Below, piece after piece: positions 1 through 5,303 of a stretch of 18,141 nt of DNA. The position numbers and the translations under genes were made by a program. The stretch is from JACJXF01 sp964349045 (GTDB lineage Bacteria; Bacteroidota; Bacteroidia; Bacteroidales; GCA-2748055), in the NCBI GenBank assembly GCA_964349045.1, contig CAYGFI010000103.1, positions 1 to 18,141 on the forward strand, written 5' to 3'. The notes beneath the pieces are model-generated. The model worked only from the letters and a program-made list of their open reading frames with translations, did no database searches and was not told where the DNA came from. How positions within the stretch are numbered: the first letter of the stretch is position 1; every line of letters starts with the position of its first letter.

Positions 1-38
1 GGCAAAGCCGCCCCGGCCTCTTCCTTTACAGTATTTGT

Positions 39-72
39 TGTCATTCCGAATGAAGCGAAGTGAGGAATCTTT
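39..72. repeat. REP-like dispersed repeat
   Basis: The stretch beginning TGTCATTCCGAATGAAG and continuing through GTGAGGAATCT matches from memory a short dispersed repeat common in intergenic DNA of many bacteria, often mis-annotated as small ORFs. It lies just upstream of a headless ORF fragment. I could not count other genomic copies from this window. Confidence 0.5.
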
Positions 73-93
73 TTTAATTCCCTGCTTTTATGA

Positions 94-336
94 AATAAAA
101 TTAAACAATTCACTTCTTCAATTCCTATCCTTAAAACCAGGAATAAAGCTTATACACATCTTAAGAAAGCAACCGATGAAATCCGCAGGGTTGGCCAATA
201 TGTCTTTTGGAGAGATGAACAAAAGTTACCTAAATATGCAAGCAAGTTCCTGAGGAAAAAAAACGCTTCCGGGAATGGAGAGAATACTGATGCAGAAACC
301 GTAAACACCGATGATAAAGGCACGGAGAATGCATAG
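94..336 (+). pseudogene. C-terminal ORF fragment, no start codon
   Basis: An open frame runs from the in-frame stop at 91-93 to the TAG at 334-336 (80 codons) and has no ATG. The middle part looks protein-like, with a basic amphipathic stretch containing AYTHLKKATDEIRRVGQYVF followed by WRDEQKLPKYASKFLRKK. It then grades into an acidic, Asn/Thr-rich tail ending in TENA. The upstream side abuts the REP-like repeat and the stop falls three bases before the 21-bp repeat block. This fits the truncated 3' end of a gene rather than a complete one. I do not recognise the family. A shifted-frame ORF at 35-253 starts inside the REP repeat and is less convincing. Confidence 0.4.
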
Positions 337-338
337 AA

Positions 339-570
339 GTGGGTCAACTTTCTATCTGGGTGGGTCAACTACCTATCTGATTTGGTCAAAAACCTATCCT
401 AACTGCCCTAATTTTAATCGTGGTGAGTCAAATTTCTATCTGATCGGGCCTGATTTTACTTTTTGGGGGCATCAACTAGCTATCGGGGTGGGTCAACTTC
501 CTATTCGCTTTAGTTTATTTTTTATCGCATCAATAAGAAAGTTTAGCCTGGGGGGTCAAACCTTAATTGA
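339..570. repeat. 21-bp-phased repeat block, possible IS21-family end
   Basis: Degenerate copies of GTGGGTCAACTTNCTATCTG occur with the GTCA core (ATCA in one copy) at 343, 364, 385, 427, 471, 492 and 555. The spacings are 21, 21, 42, 44, 21 and 63 bases, so a 21-bp phase persists through gaps where copies have decayed. IS21-family elements carry several such repeated sites at their ends, bound by the IstA transposase, and from memory GTGGGTCAA-type repeats are typical of them. No istA or istB is present here, so this would be a solo or decayed end. A TnsB/Mu-type transposon end is an alternative. Confidence 0.5.
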
Positions 571-648
571 AACGGGTAAATCCTTGATCTAAAATGGCAC
601 CTGCCTCTGATTGAAATATACGGTAATGTTTCTTTGAAACCCTGTTAG

Positions 649-724
649 GACTCACCCCCGCTAACCCCACTTTCTCCGGCAGTGGATGCCTGACTCGTGC
701 CGGAGAAAGCAAAGGGGGTGAGTC
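649..724. repeat. Large imperfect inverted repeat (hairpin)
   Basis: The outer arms GACTCACCCCC (649-659) and GGGGGTGAGTC (714-724) pair perfectly. The inner arms CTTTCTCCGGCA (670-681) and TGCCGGAGAAAG (698-709) also pair perfectly. The two stems are separated by 10 bases on the left and 4 on the right, and the loop is 16 bases. No T-run follows in either direction, so this is not a simple terminator. It could be a small mobile repeat, or a protein-bound or single-strand-recombination site. Confidence 0.6.
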
Positions 725-745
725 TTCAGCAAGAGTTTGAGTCGC

Positions 746-830
746 GAGCAAGAGGAAGGAAAACGGCAAGATTGTGAATTACGAGCAAGAGGAATGAAAA
801 CGGCAAGATTGTGAATTACGAGCAACAGGA
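746..830. repeat. 37-bp tandem repeat, two full copies plus a partial
   Basis: Two units (746-782 and 783-819) begin GAGCAAGAGGAA and end GCAAGATTGTGAATTAC. They differ at only about one position. A third unit starts at 820 with GAGCAACAGGAGGGA and then diverges. The unit contains AGCAAGAG and GGCAAGA sub-motifs that recur outside the array at about 728 and 891. No ORF on either strand explains the period, since 37 is not a multiple of 3. Confidence 0.75.
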
Positions 831-865
831 GGGATTAATTAAGTCAACGGTTATTCCTGTTGCTC
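820..865. repeat. Inverted repeat overlapping the tandem array
   Basis: GAGCAACAGGA (820-830) is the exact reverse complement of TCCTGTTGCTC (855-865), with a 24-base loop. The left arm is the diverged third unit of the 37-bp repeat, so the unit start is reused as half of a hairpin. From 866 to 1012 I see only unremarkable, mostly AT-rich sequence. Confidence 0.6.
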
Positions 866-1012
866 AAAACTCACACTGTTGCTGAAAAGTGGCAAGAGTC
901 CGCACCGGAGCGCCGGGGATATAAAACGCTGGCTTATCGAAAACTCAAATTAAGACAAATAGCATTTTGATCTGAATTAATCATTTCATTTCTGCTAAAT
1001 AAAAATAACCCA

Positions 1013-1138
1013 ATGAGAACAGTCTTACTTCTGTGCATGTTGTTGATAATGCATCCACTTTACTCCCAGGAAAACACCGGTATCATTTACCCCGGGCATA
1101 TCTTTCAGAACAAATCTGCCACTCCCCATCACCTTTAA
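1013..1138 (+). pseudogene. Orphan signal-peptide ORF, truncated secreted protein
   Basis: A 41-codon ORF begins MRTVLLLCMLLIMHPLYSQE. This is a textbook Sec signal peptide: an Arg at position 2, a hydrophobic core, and a likely cleavage site after Ser18. The mature part is only about 23 residues before the TAA, and its second half is the antisense of a better-looking reading frame on the other strand (1083-1222). The simplest reading is the genuine 5' end of a secreted-protein gene, cut off near 1075-1083 by a recombination junction. A tiny secreted peptide is possible but less likely. Confidence 0.4.
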
Positions 1139-1222
1139 CCATAGCTGTCATCGTCTTTGGGTGATCGTAACGATAAGCCAATAGATATGCCTGGTCATCG
1201 TCTATGATTTCAATATTTTGTT
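1083..1222 (-). pseudogene. 3' gene fragment abutting the tRNA-Gln 3' end
   Basis: On the minus strand an open frame runs from the tRNA-Gln CCA end to a TAA at 1083-1085. It contains IIDDDQAYLLAYRYDHPKTM and ends QICSERYARGK. The composition looks like a real protein C-terminus. The open frame extends upstream only by running through the tRNA itself (an ATG at 1283 lies inside the tRNA), which is not credible as a start. It is best read as a gene whose 5' part was replaced at the tRNA 3' boundary. No family is recognised. Confidence 0.4.
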
Positions 1223-1298
1223 TGGTTGTCCCGTCAGGTTTCGAACCTGAACTCTTCTGAACCAAAATCAGACGTGTTGCCAATTACACCACGGGACA
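1223..1298 (-). tRNA. tRNA-Gln (anticodon UUG)
   Basis: The acceptor stem TGTCCCG (1298-1292) pairs with CGGGACA (1233-1227). The anticodon arm TCTGA/TCAGA carries loop TTTTGGT with anticodon TTG, and the T arm contains GGTTCGAAACC. The discriminator is A at 1226, and a genomically encoded CCA follows at 1225-1223. The second tRNA of this window lacks an encoded CCA. The gene lies downstream of a folded leader and a candidate -7 element at 1434-1441, and its 3' side borders gene debris. Confidence 0.95.
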
Positions 1299-1311
1299 AT
1301 TTTTTAATCCG

Positions 1312-1419
1312 CCTACGCGTTCGCTTCGGTGGACGCGTAGGTAATGGTTTAATTCCCCGACCCTCTGGGTCGGAAGCTAAGAATACCATTAGATACCCCG
1401 ATAGCTTTTCTTCGGGGTA
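1312..1419 (-). other. Nested hairpin cluster in the putative tRNA-Gln leader
   Basis: There are three hairpins: CCTACGCGT/ACGCGTAGG (1312-1320 with 1333-1341), CCGACCC/GGGTCGG with a 3-base loop (1357-1363 with 1367-1373), and TACCCCGA/TCGGGGTA (1394-1401 with 1412-1419). A fourth pairing, TAATGGT (1342-1348) with ACCATTA (1385-1391), encloses the middle hairpin. No credible ORF overlaps. On the minus strand this would be the 5' leader of the tRNA-Gln transcript. It could instead be a cluster of REP-type elements. Confidence 0.5.
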
Positions 1420-1433
1420 ATTCATTTGTGGGG

Positions 1434-1441
1434 CAAATTTA
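1434..1441 (-). promoter_or_regulatory. Candidate -7 element for tRNA-Gln
   Basis: The minus strand reads TAAATTTG, an exact match to the Bacteroidetes -7 consensus TAnnTTTG. It lies about 135 bases upstream of the tRNA. I see no convincing TTG at the -33 position, so support is partial. Confidence 0.4.
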
Positions 1442-1535
1442 GAAAAAAAAACCGTGAAATTGCTTTCCGGATTATTTTTTCATGGTAAATCAGCGCCTTC
1501 TTTTATGGTTCAAATAGCTGGAAGCGCAGGAAATT

Positions 1536-1565
1536 AAAAACTCTCCCGTTTTTTCCGGGAGAGTT
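1536..1565 (-). terminator. Rho-independent terminator of the pspC operon
   Basis: The stem AACTCTCCCG (1539-1548) pairs perfectly with CGGGAGAGTT (1556-1565) across a 7-base loop. On the minus strand the stem is followed by a run of T (1540-1536). It lies about 85 bases past the pspC-like stop codon and separates that operon from tRNA-Gln. Confidence 0.85.
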
Positions 1566-1647
1566 TAACCAGGGGAATAGCTTACCATATTCAACTTTTT
1601 TTCCGACAGAACAGTGATGAAGAAGTGAGACCTAAGTTGTTTATTGA

Positions 1648-3207
1648 TTATGGCAAACCCAATCCATCCTCCTTCATAAGCAGGGTTTTTCCGGCGATTT
1701 CCCAATCGGAAAAATCTTCGGTATTTTGCACCCAGTCAAGAAAATCTTCTGTATTTCTGTCGAATTTAATTGCTTTTCCAACCGGCACATATACAGTTAC
1801 CTCAACTGATTGTGCTCTCCATGGGCCATCTTTTTCAATCAGGTAATAGGGATCGAGTATCAATGAAGAATCTTTCTGTTTGAATTCGTACATAATTCCC
1901 TGTGCAAGTTTTTGTGCGGCATCGTTATCCCGGCCTCTTGCATTTTTCTCTATTCTTACTTTATAATCCGAATCAGTTGATTTTCTCACGTTTATGTCAA
2001 TATCTCCATAAAAGCTATCCAGTTCTTCGGAGAAATACCATTTATTATCAATATCAAAGAACTCCTCAGAATCCATTTTATTCAAATCACCGGCATCAAT
2101 GGAAAGGAAAAGAGTATCGCCTGTAAAAGGTGCAAGAGTTTTAGTATCAGTAATTGAATCACCGTCCTGGTAATTTCTGCCCTCATAATAAACCAGCATA
2201 AATACGGCAATCAATGCAAGTATCCAGATTGAAAACGCGCTCATTCCAAGAACCTTGTCTTTTGCCTTAAAGCGGAATAGTGCTTTAAAGAGGCCATAAA
2301 TAATAGCGAGGATCGGAATAAGAACCAGGAGCATAGCCGCAATAATAAATGCGCTGGCATTTTCCGGATTAACAAAAGGTTGAATCAATTCCGGAAGAGT
2401 ATGCTGCATGCCTCCGTCAGGGCCAAAAGGTAAAAAATGAGCGCCGAAGAATACGAAGCTAATGGTTCCGAAAAGAAGTCCGATACCCATTAAAATGAAG
2501 ATTACGGCAATAAATCCAAGGATTATCTTAGCAAAAACAATGAATATAGTTCCGATGGCTTTTAAAATACCGGTAAATGCATCTTCGGTTCTTTTGAAGC
2601 TCTCTGAATTTCTCGCTTTTTTCAGATTATCCTTAACATCATCATATTCATCCCGGATAGCTTTTTCAATATTAGTGACATTCACCTTTTCGCCTTTCAT
2701 TTCAAGTTTTTCAGCTGCTGTTTCAGCCCTGGGAACGGCAATCCATAAAATGATATAAAGGAATAGTGAGCCACCGCCAAAAAACAGGAAAATAATAAAC
2801 AGAATCCGGATCAGTAGTACATCTACATTGAAATATGCGCCAAGTCCGGCGCTTACCCCGCCGATAACAGCGTTGTCCGGGTCCCGGTAAAGCCTTCTGC
2901 TGGCTCTTTTTTCACGATTTCTTTTCGATCCTGCAGATTCGTCTTCGTCGGCGATTTCCTCAGGACGGCCCATGATATCAATTACTTCATCAACTTCCTT
3001 TATTGAGATCACCTGGTTTTCATTACTCATTTTCTCACGGAACAATTCCGCAATTCTGAGTTCAATATCAGATATTATCTCCTTGCTTTCGCTGGCATTG
3101 GAAAAATGGCTGCTGATGGTATCAAGATATACTTTCAGTTTTTCGTAAGCGTCTTCATCGATGTGGAAGATCTGTCCGCTTAGGTTTATTTTTAGTGCCT
3201 TTTTCAT
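1648..3207 (-). CDS. PspC-domain envelope-stress membrane protein
   Basis: 519 residues. The first 90 residues match the conserved N-terminal region of Bacteroidetes PspC proteins (KINLSGQIFHIDEDAYEKL, then the segment ending GRPEEI). A PspC domain follows at about 103-160, with RRLYRDPDNAVIGGV and its long hydrophobic hairpin. Further membrane segments lie near 218-252, 286-310 and 322-342. The C-terminal 170 residues are soluble and contain a tandem 10-residue duplication (NTEDFLDWVQ/NTEDFSDWEI). PspC proteins sense or buffer inner-membrane stress; the precise role in this phylum is not settled. The gene is last in a leftward operon, 26 bases after the PadR gene, and is followed by a strong terminator. 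PadR control is inferred from this arrangement. Confidence 0.85.
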   Translation of the reverse strand: MKKALKINLSGQIFHIDEDAYEKLKVYLDTISSHFSNASESKEIISDIELRIAELFREKMSNENQVISIKEVDEVIDIMGRPEEIADEDESAGSKRNREKRASRRLYRDPDNAVIGGVSAGLGAYFNVDVLLIRILFIIFLFFGGGSLFLYIILWIAVPRAETAAEKLEMKGEKVNVTNIEKAIRDEYDDVKDNLKKARNSESFKRTEDAFTGILKAIGTIFIVFAKIILGFIAVIFILMGIGLLFGTISFVFFGAHFLPFGPDGGMQHTLPELIQPFVNPENASAFIIAAMLLVLIPILAIIYGLFKALFRFKAKDKVLGMSAFSIWILALIAVFMLVYYEGRNYQDGDSITDTKTLAPFTGDTLFLSIDAGDLNKMDSEEFFDIDNKWYFSEELDSFYGDIDINVRKSTDSDYKVRIEKNARGRDNDAAQKLAQGIMYEFKQKDSSLILDPYYLIEKDGPWRAQSVEVTVYVPVGKAIKFDRNTEDFLDWVQNTEDFSDWEIAGKTLLMKEDGLGLP

Positions 3208-3233
3208 TTTTCTTATTTTTAATATAAATATAG

Positions 3234-3563
3234 TTACTTATTTGATTTAATGGAATTAATTGTATCCACCAGTTCCGACCAACCTCTATCCATCTCTTTG
3301 AGGTATGCTCGTCCAATTTCGGTGATGGTATAATATTTACGCGGGGGACCCTGTGTGGATTCTTCCCAGCGGTAGCTTAACAGACCGGCATTTTTTTGCC
3401 TTGTCAGCAGAGGATAAAGAGTTCCTTCTACAACAATCAGGTGATTTTCCTTCAACTGATTGATAATATCGGAGGCGTAAGCATCTTTTTTATCGAGTAT
3501 CAGCAAAATGCAGTACTCAAGAGTGCCTTTCCTCATCTGTGCTTTTGCGTTTTCTACATTCAT
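3234..3563 (-). CDS. PadR-family transcriptional regulator
   Basis: 109 residues, a typical length for the short PadR class. The winged helix-turn-helix is clear: MRKGTLEYCILLIL, then YASDIINQL as a recognition-type helix, EGTLYPLLTRQKNAGLL, and the wing with GPPRKYYTITEIG. A C-terminal helix (residues about 88-105) would form the dimer interface. PadR proteins usually repress their own operon and adjacent membrane-protein genes in response to small ligands or cell-envelope signals. The gene sits between a small secreted-protein gene (15 bases upstream) and the PspC gene (26 bases downstream). An imperfect palindrome over the operon promoter is the likely target site (inference). Confidence 0.9.
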   Translation of the reverse strand: MNVENAKAQMRKGTLEYCILLILDKKDAYASDIINQLKENHLIVVEGTLYPLLTRQKNAGLLSYRWEESTQGPPRKYYTITEIGRAYLKEMDRGWSELVDTINSIKSNK

Positions 3564-3578
3564 AATCTAACTGATTTT

Positions 3579-3902
3579 TTATTCTTTATAAGTACTCCAG
3601 TTTTTTGGATTTGTCATCCATGATTCAATTTGAAGCGGATCCTCTGTAAAAGATCCGGGAGGAAGCTCAAGGATTTTTTCATTTGGGTTCGCTTGGTTCA
3701 TTGATGGATCATTTGAGTTTTCACCAGTATCTACCGGCAGAGAATTCAGGTGCAGGTTAATACTTATGGGAGTATAATTCCTTAATTCCTTTTTTCGTTT
3801 AGTCGACAATTCCCCGGATTTAATTGATAATTCCCTGGAATTGTGAAGCGGAAAAAACAGGATTATAAAGGTTACTGCGAAAATAAAAGATTGCGGTATC
3901 AT
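3579..3902 (-). CDS. Small secreted or anchored protein of the PadR-PspC operon
   Basis: 107 residues, family not recognised. It starts MIPQSFIFAVTFIILFFPLH, which is a signal peptide or N-terminal anchor. A basic segment (residues about 29-43) follows, then a Pro/Asn-rich stretch. The C-terminus is acidic, with ILELPPGSFTEDPLQIESWM before the final residues. It is the first gene after the promoter at 3947-3978, giving a leader of about 40 bases, and it lies 15 bases before padR. Position suggests an extracytoplasmic partner of the PspC protein. The ORF could be spurious, but the operon-like spacing, signal sequence and promoter distance all agree. Confidence 0.6.
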   Translation of the reverse strand: MIPQSFIFAVTFIILFFPLHNSRELSIKSGELSTKRKKELRNYTPISINLHLNSLPVDTGENSNDPSMNQANPNEKILELPPGSFTEDPLQIESWMTNPKNWSTYKE

Positions 3903-3946
3903 GTTTTTTTATTTTAATACTATTTAATACCTATAAGATGACAATG

Positions 3947-3978
3947 CAAAGATATATAAAAAAAACAATACCATGCAA
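3947..3978 (-). promoter_or_regulatory. Promoter of the small protein-padR-pspC operon
   Basis: On the minus strand TATCTTTG (3954-3947) matches TAnnTTTG exactly. A TTG (3978-3976) lies 21 bases upstream. Transcription would start near 3940, about 38 bases before the ATG at 3902. Confidence 0.6.
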
Positions 3979-3987
3979 TACATAGTA
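3969..3987. promoter_or_regulatory. Candidate PadR operator, imperfect palindrome
   Basis: TACCATGCA-A-TACATAGTA is a 19-bp imperfect palindrome in which 7 of 9 positions per arm pair. It overlaps the -33 TTG of the operon promoter, where a bound repressor would block RNA polymerase. Known PadR sites are palindromes with ATGT/ACAT-type arms, which this resembles. The rest of 3990-4194 is AT-rich with no clear structure. Confidence 0.45.
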
Positions 3988-4194
3988 CTAAAATATTTTA
4001 AAAATAATTTTTAAAATACAGATAAACAATATGTTATACTATAAAAATTTTTTAATTTTTTTTGAGATGACATAAAATTCGTCTAATTCCATATAATTTG
4101 CATTTATGCTTTTAATTTCAAACTTTTGCACTTTGCACTTTGAATTCCATTAACAGTTTCTGTTTAATTAGTGGTAATAATCTAAAATTTCATT

Positions 4195-4992
4195 ATGAAC
4201 ATAGTAATGAATCTCCATAAAATGGAAACCGAGCCTTCGGAGCCGGTAAACTACTTTCTGAAAAGCGCCGGGAACAGGATACATATCAATGAGCTTCTTG
4301 GTCAGGAGATCAGCCTTAGCTTTAAGAATCAGATTAACTGCATAAAGTGCGGGATTTCGATAAAAACTTCTTTTGCCCAGGGGTATTGTTACCCTTGTTT
4401 TATTTCTTCTTCCGAAACTGAAGATTGTGTACTTCGTCCGGAGCTCTGCCAGGCTCATATAGGCGTGGCACGGGATATGGAATATGCAAAAAACCATTGC
4501 CTGATTGAGCATTATGTATATATGGCTCTTTCCGGGGGATTAAAAGTCGGAGTCACGCGTTTTACTCAAAAACCTTTCAGGTGGATCGACCAGGGAGCAT
4601 GGAAGGCAATCATTGTGGCTAAAACGCCCAACCGTTTTTTAGCCGGAAGCATTGAAGTGGCCTTAAAAAAGTATTTTCAGGATAAAACAAACTGGAGAAA
4701 AATGCTTACTGAGGAAAGGCAAAGTGAAATTGATCTCGTGGCTGAAAAACAAAAGGCATTGAAATTTCTTCATCCTGATTTTCAAAAGTTTGCAAACGAT
4801 GATGATTCAATTACGGAAATTCATTACCCCGTGCTGGAATATCCCTCTAAGGTTAAAAGTATAGGATTCGATAAACAGCCGGAGATACGTGATGTACTCA
4901 CAGGAATTAAGGGTCAATACCTGATGTTCCGAACGGGAGAAGTTATAAATATAAGAAAACATGGGGGCTACCTGGTAGAACTTACATTTTAA
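4195..4992 (+). CDS. DUF2797 family protein
   Basis: 265 residues, colinear with DUF2797 proteins as I recall them. A Cys cluster at C49, C52, C65 and C68 (CIKC...CYPC), with C78 and C85 nearby, suggests a zinc-binding unit. Next come RPELCQAHIGVARDMEYA, HYVYMALSGGLKVGVTR (about 106-122), RWIDQGA, TPNRFLAGSIEVALKKYF (about 144-161) and KTNWRKML. The C-terminus keeps the family pattern LTGIKGQYLMF and INIRKHGGYLVEL. Function is unknown. The YVY...KVGVT...E pattern is reminiscent of GIY-YIG nuclease folds, which I treat as a hypothesis. The start could be 4195 or the ATG at 4207; family members begin close to the NLHKM segment. It is a single gene, divergent from the PadR operon. Confidence 0.85.
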   Translation: MNIVMNLHKMETEPSEPVNYFLKSAGNRIHINELLGQEISLSFKNQINCIKCGISIKTSFAQGYCYPCFISSSETEDCVLRPELCQAHIGVARDMEYAKNHCLIEHYVYMALSGGLKVGVTRFTQKPFRWIDQGAWKAIIVAKTPNRFLAGSIEVALKKYFQDKTNWRKMLTEERQSEIDLVAEKQKALKFLHPDFQKFANDDDSITEIHYPVLEYPSKVKSIGFDKQPEIRDVLTGIKGQYLMFRTGEVINIRKHGGYLVELTF

Positions 4993-5005
4993 ATGCGACT
5001 GACAG

Positions 5006-5033
5006 ACTATTGAGGGATTTTCAATGCAATAGT
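5006..5033 (+). terminator. Weak hairpin after the DUF2797 gene
   Basis: ACTATTG (5006-5012) pairs with CAATAGT (5027-5033) across a 14-base loop, 13 bases past the stop codon. Only a short T tract follows, so termination here is tentative. Confidence 0.3.
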
Positions 5034-5102
5034 TTCAGGAAAAGGATTATTACGGTTATACCTGAATACCTTTTTTCGAAGGCCGGGTTGAAGAAGTAGG
5101 AG

Positions 5103-5176
5103 CTCCTCAGGAAGGACTTGAACCTTCGACCTACGGATTAACAGTCCGCCGCTCTAACCAACTGAGCTACTGAGGA
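5103..5176 (-). tRNA. tRNA-Asn (anticodon GUU)
   Basis: The acceptor stem TCCTCAG (5176-5170) pairs with CTGAGGA (5110-5104), and the discriminator is G at 5103. The D arm contains AGCTCAGTTGGTTAGAGC, the anticodon loop is CTGTTAA with GTT, and the T loop contains GGTTCAAGTCC. CCA is not encoded. This tRNA belongs to the GUN set normally modified to queuosine, a pathway to which queA at 8557-9606 contributes. Confidence 0.96.
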
Positions 5177-5224
5177 AAATGATTTTTATTTAAACGCCGC
5201 ATAATTCCTAAGAATTTTGCATCG

Positions 5225-5255
5225 CAAAACTAATAGCTTTTAGTTAATAATACAA
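5225..5255 (-). promoter_or_regulatory. Promoter of tRNA-Asn
   Basis: On the minus strand TTG (5255-5253), a 20-base spacer and TAGTTTTG (5232-5225) form a full Bacteroidetes-type promoter. The -7 element lies about 50 bases upstream of the mature tRNA 5' end. Confidence 0.65.
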
Positions 5256-5263
5256 TATATTTG
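5256..5263 (+). promoter_or_regulatory. -7 element of the pfkB-family kinase gene
   Basis: TATATTTG matches TAnnTTTG exactly, 40 bases upstream of the start codon. It directly abuts the -33 TTG of the divergent tRNA-Asn promoter. No good -33 element is seen on this strand. Confidence 0.45.
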
Positions 5264-5303
5264 CCAAAAAATTTGAAATAACAGTATCTGTAACTTATAT
5301 CGA

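Noticed and set aside
35..253. Plus-strand ORF beginning MLSFRMKRSEES
   Set aside because: The start is the well-known translation of a REP-like repeat; the rest is out of frame with the more protein-like 94-336 reading.
339..570. CRISPR array
   Set aside because: The unit is about 21 bp with no distinct repeat/spacer alternation, the copies are degenerate, and no cas genes are present.
649..724. Integron attC site
   Set aside because: The paired-box layout is suggestive, but there is no GTTRRRY/RYYYAAC core at the ends, and no integrase or cassette array is visible.
563..769. Minus-strand ORF of 68 codons across the large hairpin
   Set aside because: Its reading is created by the inverted repeat and the start of the tandem repeat; the Pro/Arg-rich sequence looks like translated repeat DNA, not a protein family.
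1234..1425. Overlapping ORFs on both strands across the hairpin cluster
   Set aside because: They run through the tRNA-Gln gene and the palindromes; the apparent coding capacity comes from the repeats.
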